Assembly: GCA_944389455.1 (NCBI GenBank)
Contig: CALXMK010000004.1
Coordinates: 62,001-126,000 of the forward strand
Length of the DNA: 64,000 nt
Source of the DNA: an uncultured Verrucomicrobiota bacterium
Lineage (GTDB): Bacteria; Verrucomicrobiota; Verrucomicrobiia; Limisphaerales; UBA1412
Reading direction: 5' to 3'
A program made the position numbers and the translations under genes. Of this stretch, positions 45,232-54,664 are shown piece by piece. The notes beneath the pieces were generated by a model, which was given only the letters and a program-made list of their open reading frames with translations, had not been told where the DNA came from and did no database searches. Position 1 is the stretch's first letter. Each line of letters opens with the position of its first letter.

Positions 45232-45750
45232 TGTGAATAAGTTCATAATGAATTTAATGAGGAATGTGACTGAATTGAGAGGAGGAGATTCTTCGGATGT
45301 TGATATAAGCTATTGAAGCAAAGATGTTAAAATATTGTTAGAACATTTTTGAGATGGGTATACTTCACTTCGTTTTTGAGTCAAGATCAAAAAAAAATAT
45401 TTCCTTTTGGAAGAGGGGGAAGCTTATGGAATTCTCTATGCTCAAAGATGTTTAGAAAGAGAAAAAAATAAATGTGAATAAAGTGTGAATAAGTGTGAAT
45501 ATATTCTTCTGGAATAGGAGTCTGCTGGGTGATAGAGTTTCTCTCAGCAGACGGATGGCTGCTGTATGCAGCAAGTGGTCACTCTGTTTTGTGGATACTG
45601 GTTTAGCAGATTAAGTTATTGATACAAAATGAGTTATATTTATTATAACTTGTTAAAGAGCAGGAAAAATCGGAATTTTGTTTTTTCAAGACAGCTTTTG
45701 CTATGCTGGACTGGAGAAAAAATGAATAAAGAAGATAGAACTGTGAATAA
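45232..45750. other. oriC: candidate replication origin with DnaA boxes
   Basis: Immediately upstream of dnaA are four perfect DnaA boxes in the same orientation, TGTGAATAA (reverse of TTATTCACA): 45232-45240, 45473-45481, 45484-45492 and 45742-45750. Near matches are at 45494-45502 (TGTGAATAT) and 45590-45598 (TGTGGATAC). Three boxes start 10-11 bases apart (45473, 45484, 45494), a helical-phase spacing suited to cooperative DnaA binding. AT-rich stretches and a GTCTGCTG/CAGCAGAC inverted repeat (45520-45552) lie between them. No gene is present. Confidence 0.8.
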
Positions 45751-45770
45751 CTTGTGAGAATTGGGGGAAA

Positions 45771-47246
45771 ATGATGGCTGATGTAGCGATACAATTATGG
45801 GAAAAGGCATGCGAACGCCTGAAGTCTTTCTATAGTTTACAAATGTATGAGCTCTGGATTAAGAGGCTAAAGGCTCTTAGTTATGAGGGCAACACTTTAA
45901 CTTTGGAAGTGTGGGATACATTTTCTCAGATTTGGCTTCAATCGAATTATCAATCCGTTATTGAAGAAACACTTCGCGAAATAACTGGAGAGGGAGTATC
46001 CATTTGCTTTGTTTTGACAAGTGCTGATAAAGCTGAAGTTTCAAAAGAGGAGTTGGAGGAGAAAGTCGAAGAGGTTTCTGCTAAAACGGAAGAATCCATT
46101 CTTTTGAAGAAAAACGTGTCGAATTCCCAGGAGAGAATAGCGCCGGTTTACAGTCAGCAGAATACGGAGCGTCTTTCCTCTTCAAAATCATGGGCAGATA
46201 TCAATTTTACCCCCAATCCCAAATATACTTTCAGCACTTTTGTAGTTGGAAATAATAGTAATTTAGCTCATGCTTCGGCAATGGCGGTGGCACGTAAACC
46301 TGGTAAAACTTATAACCCCTTATTTATTTATGGTGGAGTGGGGTTAGGAAAGACTCATCTGTTGCACGCTATTGCCAATAGTGTGCTGGAAAATAAGAAA
46401 GATTTAAAGGTGGTCTATGTCACTTTGGAAAAGGTGATGAATGAGTATGTGGATGCTGTGAAGTCCGGACGTTTTGCACGGTTTCGCAATAAGTATCGCA
46501 CAGTGGATGTGCTTTTAGTAGATGATATCCAATTCTTGGCTCGTAAAGAAGGGTTGCAAGAGGAGTTTTTTCATACTTTTAATGCTCTTTATGAAGCTAA
46601 AAAGCAGATTGTAATGACTTCAGATCGTCCAGTGGGAGAGATCAAGGAACTGGAGGAGAGATTGGTTTCCCGTTTTAATTGGGGAATGGTAGCTGATTTG
46701 CAGCCTCCTAATGTAGAGGTGCGCAAGGCGATTCTCGATTCCAAAGCATCAGATATGGATGTTCACCTGCCGAATGATGTGAGTGAGTTTTTGGCTGCCA
46801 ATATCAGAGCTAACGTGAGAGAGCTGCAGGGAGCGTTGATTCGATTAGCTTCTGTGATTCGCTTGGGATTGCCTATCAATGGAATGGCTCCCGGCTGGAA
46901 TATTCGCACGGCAGAGATAGCTTTGCAGGATATTTTAAGACGTCAGCTCGATCAACTTCCTACTGCGGAGAGAATTCAAAAAGCGGTTGCGGGTTTTTAT
47001 GATATCCGCACCGGGGATATTATCGGCAAGCGCAGGACTGGAAATATCGCCTTCGCGCGCCAGGTGGCAATGTATCTGACTCGGAGTATGCTCAAGATGC
47101 CATATATCGCTATTGGAGAAGCTTTTGGTGGAAGAGATCATGGAACGGTAATGCATGCCTGTAAAGTTGTGCAGGATAGAATGGATATTGATTCCAAAGT
47201 CAGAGCGGATATCTTGCAGCTTGAGCGAGAGATGAAGGGGGAATAA
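45771..47246 (+). CDS. dnaA: chromosomal replication initiator protein DnaA
   Basis: DnaA opens the replication origin. The 491-residue protein has an N-terminal domain I (IQLWEKACERLKSFYSLQMYELWI), a variable linker rich in charged residues at about 85-150, and the AAA+ domain. The AAA+ domain holds Walker A GGVGLGKTHLL, Walker B VLLVDDIQFL, and a sensor-type VSRFNWGM. The C-terminal DNA-binding domain has GGRDHGTVMHACKVV. Two ATG codons at 45771 and 45774 follow a GGGGGA motif, and either may be used. dnaN is not next to it; aroA is. Confidence 0.97.
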   Translation: MMADVAIQLWEKACERLKSFYSLQMYELWIKRLKALSYEGNTLTLEVWDTFSQIWLQSNYQSVIEETLREITGEGVSICFVLTSADKAEVSKEELEEKVEEVSAKTEESILLKKNVSNSQERIAPVYSQQNTERLSSSKSWADINFTPNPKYTFSTFVVGNNSNLAHASAMAVARKPGKTYNPLFIYGGVGLGKTHLLHAIANSVLENKKDLKVVYVTLEKVMNEYVDAVKSGRFARFRNKYRTVDVLLVDDIQFLARKEGLQEEFFHTFNALYEAKKQIVMTSDRPVGEIKELEERLVSRFNWGMVADLQPPNVEVRKAILDSKASDMDVHLPNDVSEFLAANIRANVRELQGALIRLASVIRLGLPINGMAPGWNIRTAEIALQDILRRQLDQLPTAERIQKAVAGFYDIRTGDIIGKRRTGNIAFARQVAMYLTRSMLKMPYIAIGEAFGGRDHGTVMHACKVVQDRMDIDSKVRADILQLEREMKGE

Positions 47247-47273
47247 TTCCTCTTAGGGAAGGATAGGATATTT

Positions 47274-48530
47274 TTGGGTACTAAAGATAATTCCGATTTT
47301 ACAAGGGCGGACAGTTTTCCTGAAAAGATAGAAATAATCCCACTTCGAGAGCTTGCTCCCCAAGTGATTACCATTCCAGGTTCCAAGAGTATTACCAATA
47401 GGGCACTGATCTTAGCAGCCTGCTCTTCGGGGCAGATTATTTTGAAAGGAGGCCTTTGGAGTGAAGATACGCAGGTGATGACGGAGGCTCTTAGGAAAAT
47501 TGGAATTGAAGTGCGGATATTCAAGGAGGCGGAGCCGGCTAATAGAGAATTTCGTCTTTGCGGATTGGGGGATCGTCTTCCATTAGGAGGAACCTTGGAA
47601 AATCCATTGGAGATTTTTGTAGGTAATTCAGGAACATCCGCCCGTTTTTTAGCTGCATTTCTTTGTGCGTCGGGAGGTGGATTCTATCGCCTGAGTGGAG
47701 TGCCAAGAATGCATCAACGTCCTCAGAAAGAGTTGTTTATAGCTTTACGTCAGTTAGGGTATACTGTGCTTTCAGAGAAAGAGGAAGGGTTCCTGCCGGC
47801 AGTCATAGGGGCCCCCCGGGGAAAATCTACTAAAGGAGGCGCTTGCTGTATTGGGCAAAAGGAGAGTTCTCAATTTGCTTCCGGTTTATTGCTTAGCGCT
47901 CGTCAGGGAAGATGGAGAATTGAGTTAGAAGGAGAAACCTCACCCTACATTCGGATGACTTGTTCGATGTTGGAAGTTTTCCCTCGTTTAGGAGGAGAGT
48001 TTCGAATTGAGCCGGATGCTTCTGGGGGAAGTTATTTTTATGCCGCCAATATCTGGGCTAAGGGGTTTCCTCTTTCCAAGCCGATTTCAGTGGTTGATTG
48101 GCCTAAAACCGATTGGCAAGCCGATGCCTCATTCCCCGATTATATGCCGTTGCCGGATGAAATTTCACGCGAGCGGGATTTGGGAGATAGTATTATGACT
48201 GCGATTATTCTGGCACCTTTGGCAGATAAACCGGTTGTTTTCAGAGATTTAGGGAGACTGAGGGTGCAGGAATGTGAACGAGTATCTGCTTTGCGAAGAG
48301 AATTAAGCCGATGCGGCGCGCGTGTAGAAGAGATAGGAGATACGCTCAAGATTTATCCTTCACGGCTGCATGGAGCAGAGATTGAAACATACCAGGATCA
48401 CCGAATGGCGATGTGTTTTACTGTATTGGGATTAGGGATACCGGGAATGGTAATAAAAAATCCGGGTTGTGTGGTAAAGAGTTTTCCCAATTTTTTTGAT
48501 AAAGTTGCTCAGCTTCGTTCTGAAAAATAA
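47274..48530 (+). CDS. aroA: 3-phosphoshikimate 1-carboxyvinyltransferase (EPSP synthase)
   Basis: AroA joins phosphoenolpyruvate to shikimate-3-phosphate in the pathway to aromatic amino acids. The 418-residue protein has PGSKSITNRALILAACSSG near residue 37, FVGNSGTSARFLAAF near residue 115 and RMHQRPQKELF. It also has the C-terminal RLRVQECERVSALRREL and YQDHRMAMCFTVLGLG. The start is TTG with a GGATAGGATA-type site before it. It may share transcripts with dnaA upstream and the membrane protein downstream. Confidence 0.95.
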   Translation: MGTKDNSDFTRADSFPEKIEIIPLRELAPQVITIPGSKSITNRALILAACSSGQIILKGGLWSEDTQVMTEALRKIGIEVRIFKEAEPANREFRLCGLGDRLPLGGTLENPLEIFVGNSGTSARFLAAFLCASGGGFYRLSGVPRMHQRPQKELFIALRQLGYTVLSEKEEGFLPAVIGAPRGKSTKGGACCIGQKESSQFASGLLLSARQGRWRIELEGETSPYIRMTCSMLEVFPRLGGEFRIEPDASGGSYFYAANIWAKGFPLSKPISVVDWPKTDWQADASFPDYMPLPDEISRERDLGDSIMTAIILAPLADKPVVFRDLGRLRVQECERVSALRRELSRCGARVEEIGDTLKIYPSRLHGAEIETYQDHRMAMCFTVLGLGIPGMVIKNPGCVVKSFPNFFDKVAQLRSEK

Positions 48531-48548
48531 GAACTGAATGCGGTAGAA

Positions 48549-49199
48549 ATGGAAGTTTTTGCTGTGCGAAATCGGAGAAATTTATTCAAAAGACTCTGTT
48601 ATTTTTTGGTTGGACTTGCGCTTTGTGGTTTTGGTATTGCTCTTTGTACTTGCCCCGGATTAGGAACGACTCCTATTTCCAGTCTGCCGTATGTTCTGAC
48701 TAAAATTTTCTCACTCAGTTTTGGTATTTGGACAGTTGTCATTAATACTTTTTTTATTTTGGGGCAGGCAGTAATGCTGAGGAGATTTTTAATTATAGAA
48801 CATACGGTTCAGTTTGTGGCAGTTTTGGGGCTTGGCTTTTTTATCGATTTGGGAATGTATCTTTTCACCCCCTATATTCCCTCAAATTATTTTTTACGGA
48901 TAGTGTTTTTATTGGCAGGATGTTTGATTTTAAGTATAGGGATTTTATTAGAAGTGGCGGCGGATATTGCTTATACTCCCGGAGATGGTTTTGTAAAGAC
49001 GTTTGCTGCTCAATATAAAAAGAATTTTGGTTTCAGTAAGATTTGCTTTGATTGGGTTCAGGTGATTTTGGCTTTAATTCTTTCTGTTTCCGTGCTTGGT
49101 TTTGTTTATGGTATTAGGGAGGGAACAGTAATCGCGGCCTTTATCGTAGGTTATATTTTGAAATTGATTTACCCTTTTTTGCGTTTTCTTCGTCGATAG
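48549..49199 (+). CDS. YczE/DUF6198-type membrane protein
   Basis: The 216-residue protein has about five hydrophobic helices and shows the family motif CTCPGLGTTPISSLPYVL after the first one. YTPGDGFVKTFA lies in the middle. Members are uncharacterised membrane proteins related to YitT. It is 18 bases after aroA and has a short basic C terminus. A transport role is plausible but not shown. Confidence 0.75.
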   Translation: MEVFAVRNRRNLFKRLCYFLVGLALCGFGIALCTCPGLGTTPISSLPYVLTKIFSLSFGIWTVVINTFFILGQAVMLRRFLIIEHTVQFVAVLGLGFFIDLGMYLFTPYIPSNYFLRIVFLLAGCLILSIGILLEVAADIAYTPGDGFVKTFAAQYKKNFGFSKICFDWVQVILALILSVSVLGFVYGIREGTVIAAFIVGYILKLIYPFLRFLRR

Positions 49200-49220
49200 C
49201 AGAGGAGGACTGTTATTGGG

Positions 49221-49805
49221 CTATTTATCTTTTTCTTCGCTTGGTTCAGAGAAAGATTCAGTCACTTCAAAATAGAAAGTCAGGATATCTCCTCCCAATT
49301 GATCTGTTGTAGATACAACATCGTACCATTTTCCCTCTTTGCGTTTCATTAGAATAGAGTGCATAACAATTTTCTGTTCTGGCAATCTGAGCCGTATCCA
49401 AAAGCTTTCAATCCTCTGTCTGCGCCAAAGATCGTGATGACCGGGAATAATAATAGCGGATATAATTGAGTGTCCATCTCGTTCAGCATTCGAGGGGAGT
49501 GAATCGAGAGTCTTAGCCAGTTTTTCTTGAGGATCTTCGGGAAAGAGTTCTTTGTTTTGAACTTGTGCGAGAACGTCTGCGAAGTCACCGGAAATGACGT
49601 TTAAAGGATCTTCCTGAATCGTAGGTTCTTTGTTTTCGGATAGTTTTTCGTCCATTATGGATGGAATTGAAGTGGATTTGGAAGCACAGCCTGTCTGAAT
49701 TATACTCAATATAGTAAGAGAAATAAGAAGCGAAGGGAGAAGAAGTATTTTGTACAGAAGGGGATGAACGGAGGAAAAAAATATGAGCAGATTTATTTTT
49801 TTCAT
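49221..49805 (-). CDS. putative lipoprotein of unknown function
   Basis: This 194-residue protein has an N-terminal hydrophobic signal (about residues 17-38). It ends IIQTGCASKS, which would place a lipidated cysteine near residue 40; the residues before the cysteine are only partly like a lipobox. The mature part is charged and then forms a compact beta domain with IIPGHHDLWRRQRIESFWIRLRLPEQ and a glutamate-rich end. No family is recognised. It is 33 bases after the hemW gene on the same strand and may share its transcript. Confidence 0.6.
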   Translation of the reverse strand: MKKINLLIFFSSVHPLLYKILLLPSLLISLTILSIIQTGCASKSTSIPSIMDEKLSENKEPTIQEDPLNVISGDFADVLAQVQNKELFPEDPQEKLAKTLDSLPSNAERDGHSIISAIIIPGHHDLWRRQRIESFWIRLRLPEQKIVMHSILMKRKEGKWYDVVSTTDQLGGDILTFYFEVTESFSEPSEEKDK

Positions 49806-49838
49806 TTTATCTTATTTTCTTTTTAATTTGTTTAAGGT

Positions 49839-51029
49839 TCATTCTGTAATGATAAATTCCTCTGCGGCTAGATCCGCGAATCGGAGTCCTTGATCAGTTA
49901 GACGAAAACCACCGGGGAAAAATTCTCCATCTCCACGAGATATAAGTTTTTGGAGGGCTTTTGCCCATTGTTTTTCAAGCCGGAAGCCGGTATGAGCATA
50001 AAATTCATTAAAATCCCATCCTCGGCTCATTCTTAACCCTATAGCTGCGATTTCTCCGGCACGAGCTAAGGGGGAGATTTGATCCGGTTCCCAAAAATCA
50101 TTTTCTGCAGGCGAAGAGGAGGTTAAACCGAGTTTTTTGTTTTGTTTGGGAATGACAGCATTGTAGTAAAGGGAAAGCAGAGAAGGATGTGCATAGCGTA
50201 TTCCTCTTATTAAACTGCAGGCTGAAGGACCCGCTCCGTAATAATCTATTCCTCTCCAGTAAGCAATATTGTGTGCGCATTCAAACCCGGAGCGCGCGAA
50301 ATTGGAGATTTCATAACGATGGATTCCTTTTTCGGCAAGCTTGGCTAAGATAAGGTTATACATCGAGCAGAGAAGGTCTTCATCCGGTTCAAAACCGCTT
50401 TTTTGCATTTGAAGCGTCATAGGTGTTCCGGGTTCAAAAGTGAGTTCGTAACACGAAAGATGAGGAGTTTTTAACTCCAGCAAAGTATTGAGTGTTTCTT
50501 CCAGTTCCGACAATGTTTGCCCGGGAATACCAAAAATAATATCCAGATTTAAGTTTGTAAAACCGGTTTCGCGAAGTAATTCAACAGTTTCTGACACTTG
50601 ATGAGCAGAGTGAATCCGGCCTAGCTGCCGTAAGATTTTGTCATTAAGGGATTGAGCGCCAATAGAGATTCGATTGACTCCGGCTCGGCGGCAGAGAGCA
50701 GCTTTTTCTGGAGTGATGGTGGCCGGGTTTATTTCAATAGAAAATTCTTGTAACTGGGAAAGGTCAATTGATTGGATCAGGTCAAAAAGTTTTTCAAGAT
50801 CTCCGTTATCTAGGCAGGAAGGAGTCCCCCCTCCTAGAAAAAGTGTACGGGGTCGCAGATTTTTTTTAGCCCAGAAGAGCTCTTTGGAGAGTGCTGCGAG
50901 GTAGCGTTTTGAATCATCATGAGTCAATGGCTGACTAGCAAAGGCACAGTAGTGACATTTGCGGATACAAAAAGGGACATGAATATAGAGGTGTTCAATC
51001 TGACTTTGCCCAGGAAAAGGGAAATTCAC
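49839..51029 (-). CDS. hemW: HemW-like radical SAM heme chaperone
   Basis: The 396-residue protein is a radical SAM enzyme with the cluster motif CIRKCHYCAF (about residues 22-31), glycine-rich LFLGGGTPS, and HNIAYWRGIDYYGAGPSA, the HNxxYW motif typical of HemW. HemW-type proteins are related to coproporphyrinogen dehydrogenase HemN but lack its activity. They are thought to insert heme into target proteins. The CxxxCxxCAF spacing (with phenylalanine rather than cysteine in the last position) supports HemW. It follows a SurA-like gene. Confidence 0.85.
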   Translation of the reverse strand: MNFPFPGQSQIEHLYIHVPFCIRKCHYCAFASQPLTHDDSKRYLAALSKELFWAKKNLRPRTLFLGGGTPSCLDNGDLEKLFDLIQSIDLSQLQEFSIEINPATITPEKAALCRRAGVNRISIGAQSLNDKILRQLGRIHSAHQVSETVELLRETGFTNLNLDIIFGIPGQTLSELEETLNTLLELKTPHLSCYELTFEPGTPMTLQMQKSGFEPDEDLLCSMYNLILAKLAEKGIHRYEISNFARSGFECAHNIAYWRGIDYYGAGPSACSLIRGIRYAHPSLLSLYYNAVIPKQNKKLGLTSSSPAENDFWEPDQISPLARAGEIAAIGLRMSRGWDFNEFYAHTGFRLEKQWAKALQKLISRGDGEFFPGGFRLTDQGLRFADLAAEEFIITE

Positions 51030-51079
51030 AGGATAGATTCTGGCGTAGGTTGTTAGAAGGAGAGACTGAATTTCCGGAT

Positions 51080-52048
51080 TTAGTAGTATCGGACAAGATA
51101 TTTTTTCCTCAGTTGGTCGATCCAGTTTTTACGTAGACTGGCACGAAGTTCTCCGGCGATAATGCTCTCTATTTCAGCACGTACTTCTTCGATATTCTTG
51201 ATATGAGTAGCTTTAAAATCTTCTAATTTAATAATCCAGAACGCAGTATCTGTTTCAATCAGAGGGCTAATGTCACCTAGTTTTAGATTACGCGAAGCTT
51301 CCGCCAGTTGAGGTTGGAGAGAGGAGATATCACGCCACTCCAAATAAGCTTCTTTTTGCGATGAAAGGGTTCGGTCATCTGAATAAAGAGAGCAGAGTTC
51401 CTCAAAAGAAACACCGTCCTTAAGCTGTTTTAGGATTTCTTCTCCCATAGCTTGGGTAGTTTGAGGGTTTTCCTCATTTTTTATCAACAGCAGAGTGCGC
51501 AGTCGGACTTGATCTTCCACTCGAAAATCTTCTTTATGATCTTCATAATAATCGGCGATCATCTTTGGAGAGACAATTCGAACGGATTCGACGTATTTGC
51601 CGACCATTGCCTGAATAATGATTTCGTTACGGATTTTTTCCTGAAAGGATTCGTAAGTAAGACCTTCACTTTTTAAAGTCTTAATCAAGGTAATGCGGTC
51701 ACCGTAATCGGAACGGATTCGGCGGGTCAATTCATCATCTACATAGTTTTGAGGTAAAATCAATTTAGAATCCAAAAATTCCTGAATAATCAGTTTTTCT
51801 TCAATTAGAGATTGAATGGCCTCATTGCGGATTTGTTGTGAGCGTTTATTGGCTTCTTCAGGATTATCGGCATATTGCTTTTGCAGCATCATAACTGCCG
51901 GCAGGATCCGACGGTCAATATCACTCTGGGTAATGACGTTGGTGTGAACAACCAATCGAATAGCGTCTGCCAGACGCGCGGTTTGTGCCTCAGCATGGAT
52001 TGTTAGAATGGCAAGACAAAATAAAGTTGCGATAAATCTCACTACCAC
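51080..52048 (-). CDS. SurA-like periplasmic peptidyl-prolyl isomerase
   Basis: A signal peptide MVVRFIATLFCLAILTIHAEA is followed by a helical SurA N-terminal region (ADAIRLVVHTNVITQSDIDRR, RNEAIQSLIEEKLIIQEF). One parvulin-type PpiC domain lies in the C-terminal half (KDGVSFEELCSLYSDDRTLSS, then EIDTDTAFWIIKLEDF-like end). The 322-residue length is shorter than E. coli SurA, with one isomerase domain instead of two. It probably assists folding of outer-membrane proteins. It ends 50 bases before hemW on the same strand. Confidence 0.82.
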   Translation of the reverse strand: MVVRFIATLFCLAILTIHAEAQTARLADAIRLVVHTNVITQSDIDRRILPAVMMLQKQYADNPEEANKRSQQIRNEAIQSLIEEKLIIQEFLDSKLILPQNYVDDELTRRIRSDYGDRITLIKTLKSEGLTYESFQEKIRNEIIIQAMVGKYVESVRIVSPKMIADYYEDHKEDFRVEDQVRLRTLLLIKNEENPQTTQAMGEEILKQLKDGVSFEELCSLYSDDRTLSSQKEAYLEWRDISSLQPQLAEASRNLKLGDISPLIETDTAFWIIKLEDFKATHIKNIEEVRAEIESIIAGELRASLRKNWIDQLRKKYLVRYY

Positions 52049-52162
52049 AACCCCATTCTATTTTTCTGTATCTCAAGGGTCAAGAATTTTATCTTCTGTT
52101 AGAATTCTTTAGTCTTTTTAATCTGAGTTCAGCAGGATATAATAGTGGAGATGGAAAAGAAT

Positions 52163-52912
52163 ATGTTGAAAGAGATCGAATCTTATTGCAGTAAGTTATT
52201 GAGGATTCATGAGTTTACGGATTGGACGGAGGCTCAGAATGGTTTGCAGGTAGAGAACTCGGGACAAGTGAATAAGATTGTTGCCGCGGTGGATGTCAGC
52301 TGTCGTACTGTGCGGATGGCGGTTGAGAGAAAAGCTTCGTTGATGATGGTGCATCATGGGCTTTTTTGGGGAGGAATGCGCCCATGGGTAGGTAAGAGAT
52401 ATGAGCTGATTCGTGATTTGATTAAGCATGATATAGCCCTTTTTAGCTGTCATCTTCCCTTGGATGCTCATCCTACACTGGGGAATAACGCTCAGTTAGC
52501 CCAGGTTTTAGGATTGAGTCAGATAGAGCCGTTTATGGAAATGAAAGGACAATTTATCGGCTATAAAGGCGTATTGAAAATAAGACGAGAAGAACTTAAA
52601 TCCCTTTTTGAAAAAGTATTAGGCAGTTCCTGTGTCGTGTTGGGATGCGGTCCGGAACAGTGCGAGAAGATCGGTATTGTATCTGGAGGAGCAGGAGAGG
52701 AGGTAACGGATGCTTTTTATGAGGGAGTAGATACCTATATCACAGGAGAAGGTCCTCATTGGACTTGGACGACGGCTCAAGAGCTTGGAATAAATGTTTT
52801 ATACGGCGGTCATTACATGACGGAGCGTTTTGGCATACGAGCCTTGGCAACTCATGTTGCGGAGCATTTTAATATCCCCTGGGAATTTATGGATGATCCT
52901 TCGGGGCTTTAA
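52163..52912 (+). CDS. NIF3-like dinuclear metal-centre protein
   Basis: The protein of about 249 residues belongs to the NIF3/YbgI family. It has MMVHHGLFWGG near residue 60 and SCHLPLDAHPTLGNNAQLAQ near residue 95, and it carries histidine/glutamate ligands in a C-terminal GGHYMTERFGIRALA block. These ligands bind a pair of metals, and the family has been linked to GTP cyclohydrolase-like activity in some members. The frame opens at GTG 52145, but ATG 52163 gives the typical MLKEIESYC start with a GGAAAAG site. It is isolated and converges with tcdA. Confidence 0.88.
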   Translation: MLKEIESYCSKLLRIHEFTDWTEAQNGLQVENSGQVNKIVAAVDVSCRTVRMAVERKASLMMVHHGLFWGGMRPWVGKRYELIRDLIKHDIALFSCHLPLDAHPTLGNNAQLAQVLGLSQIEPFMEMKGQFIGYKGVLKIRREELKSLFEKVLGSSCVVLGCGPEQCEKIGIVSGGAGEEVTDAFYEGVDTYITGEGPHWTWTTAQELGINVLYGGHYMTERFGIRALATHVAEHFNIPWEFMDDPSGL

Positions 52913-52971
52913 AGACGAAACTGAGTGGGAATTTGTCAGTTTAAAATAAAAAGGATAAATTCTTCCCGATT

Positions 52972-53742
52972 TTATTTCAGGGGGGAAAGAAGGTGTTTAA
53001 GAGCAAGATTTGCGAGATTGAGTCCGAAAGCTGCTGTGACGGTGATAAGACTAGGCAGGGGGGCTTTACCCGAAGAATACTCTTCTTCTCTTGTGTCGGA
53101 GGAGAAGGTGTTTTTTAAAAGCACAGGAGTGCTTTTTTCTGAACTGTAGACAGTAGGGATAGAAGAAGTAATTTGGCAGAGTCCGAGTTTTTTAAGTTCT
53201 TTACGAAGTTGTTTAGCTAGAGGACAGCCAGTTACTTTCGCAAAGGAAGCGGTACGAATCAGAGTTGGATCCGTGCGCCGGGCAGCTCCCATGCTGCAAA
53301 CGAGGGGAATACCTCTGTGCGCGGATTCAGTCATAAGAGTGATTTTGCCGGAGAGAATATCGATTGCATCCAGGATAATATCTGGGCAGGGGTTAAAAAG
53401 AGGATCAATATGGTTCTTATCAATTTTGAGCGTTAGTGTTTCAACTTGGCAGGTTGGATTTATATCCAGGACCCGGGCTTTAGCAGCTGCTGTCTTTTCC
53501 ATCCCCAAAGTTGATTCCAGGGCAAGGAGCTGCCGGTTGATATTGGAGGGATGAATGATATCAAAATCGACCAAGCGCAGGTGCCCAATACCAGAACGAG
53601 CCAAGGCTTCTAAGGCAAAACTGCCTACAGCCCCCAGTCCGACTATAGTAACATAAGCTCCAGAAAGACGGTTTAATCCTTCAGTGCCTATAAGGCGGTG
53701 GAGTCTGTCAAAGCGGATATTTAGTGAAGATTCTTGACTCAT
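52972..53742 (-). CDS. tcdA: tRNA threonylcarbamoyladenosine dehydratase (CsdL/TcdA-like)
   Basis: This 256-residue E1-like enzyme adenylates t6A at position 37 of tRNA to make the cyclic form. The nucleotide-binding IVGLGAVGSFALEALARSGI lies at about residues 33-52. It is followed by LVDFDIIHPSNINRQLLAL, with the acidic and NxNRQ residues of the ThiF/MoeB fold. The C-terminal catalytic-region VPTVYSSE is similar to TcdA. A hydrophobic C-terminal segment is present. It is in a minus-strand run after tatD. Confidence 0.85.
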   Translation of the reverse strand: MSQESSLNIRFDRLHRLIGTEGLNRLSGAYVTIVGLGAVGSFALEALARSGIGHLRLVDFDIIHPSNINRQLLALESTLGMEKTAAAKARVLDINPTCQVETLTLKIDKNHIDPLFNPCPDIILDAIDILSGKITLMTESAHRGIPLVCSMGAARRTDPTLIRTASFAKVTGCPLAKQLRKELKKLGLCQITSSIPTVYSSEKSTPVLLKNTFSSDTREEEYSSGKAPLPSLITVTAAFGLNLANLALKHLLSPLK

Positions 53743-53770
53743 AAAGATATGGGGGTGTTGAAATAGTTTC

Positions 53771-54622
53771 TTATAAAGCTGTAAGAGAAGAAAGAAAGCG
53801 GGAAAGATTGTTTTCTATGCGGTTTTCCAATTCCTCGGCAGAGGTATGAAGAAGCTGTGCGAATCCTTTGAGCAGAAGTCGCAGGTCAGAGGGTTCACTG
53901 TGAGGTTTATCCGATGATTGAGGAATAAGACCCGTCAGGTATTCAGAGGGACCTGCAAGATAGGGTGAATCGGTTTCAAGAAGAAGACGTTCTATCGGAA
54001 TAAGGGAGAGTGCTTCATGAGCTCGGTGATTTCGTTCAAAGAGAGCTGTTCCCGCAAAGGAGAAGTAGATATCAGTGGAAAGCCGGAGAAGTGGTTTAAG
54101 ATATTCTCTCCCTCCATTGTAAGCATGAAAAAGAAGGGCCGGTGGCAGGGAGGATTGCTCTTTAAGAAGACTTAAAACAGATTCCCATGCTCGGACAGAA
54201 TGAATCGTGACAGGACGGTGAAGCTCAGTTCCCAACCGGAGATGAGTTAAAAATGCATTTTCTTGTACGGAATTGTTGATTGCTCGGTGAGTTGTCCGGT
54301 CGAGACCGGTTTCTCCAATGAGTGCTTTAGAGTGCTGAGTCAACAGAGTATAGAGACGCTCTTCCCAGCCAGGATGTGCTTTGTCCAAATACCAGGGATG
54401 AATTCCTAGAAGGGGAATAACAGTAGGAATTTGGACTTGGCAGGGAGAATCGTTTGAATTTGCTGCTAATTGAAGAATCGGAATCCAATCATTTTCACAG
54501 GAGGCATTGCAGAGAAGAGTATGAATTCCGTTTTGTCTAGCACGTTGAAGAATAGTTTGTTGGGCGGAGTCTGGAGAGAGAATTTTTGAGAAATCCAAGA
54601 GGTGATTATGTGCGTCAATCAT
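53771..54622 (-). CDS. TatD-family metal-dependent hydrolase
   Basis: The 283-residue protein has the TatD amidohydrolase fold with the metal-binding HNH of DAHNHLLDF, glutamate in IGETGLDRT, histidine in VTIHSVRAW, a second histidine in LLFHAYNGG, and aspartate in LLETDSPYLAG. TatD proteins are DNases/exonucleases in quality control, though substrates differ. It is between the FHA-domain gene and tcdA on the minus strand, with short gaps. Confidence 0.88.
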   Translation of the reverse strand: MIDAHNHLLDFSKILSPDSAQQTILQRARQNGIHTLLCNASCENDWIPILQLAANSNDSPCQVQIPTVIPLLGIHPWYLDKAHPGWEERLYTLLTQHSKALIGETGLDRTTHRAINNSVQENAFLTHLRLGTELHRPVTIHSVRAWESVLSLLKEQSSLPPALLFHAYNGGREYLKPLLRLSTDIYFSFAGTALFERNHRAHEALSLIPIERLLLETDSPYLAGPSEYLTGLIPQSSDKPHSEPSDLRLLLKGFAQLLHTSAEELENRIENNLSRFLSSLTAL

Positions 54623-54664
54623 AAGCAGGGATTGGAAATTGCTGGAGAATGAGGAAAGATGAAT

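Noticed and set aside
45473..45502. CRISPR-like short repeat array (TGTGAATAA repeats)
   Set aside because: The units are 9-base DnaA boxes only 10-11 bases apart with no spacers, next to dnaA; this is an origin and not a CRISPR array.
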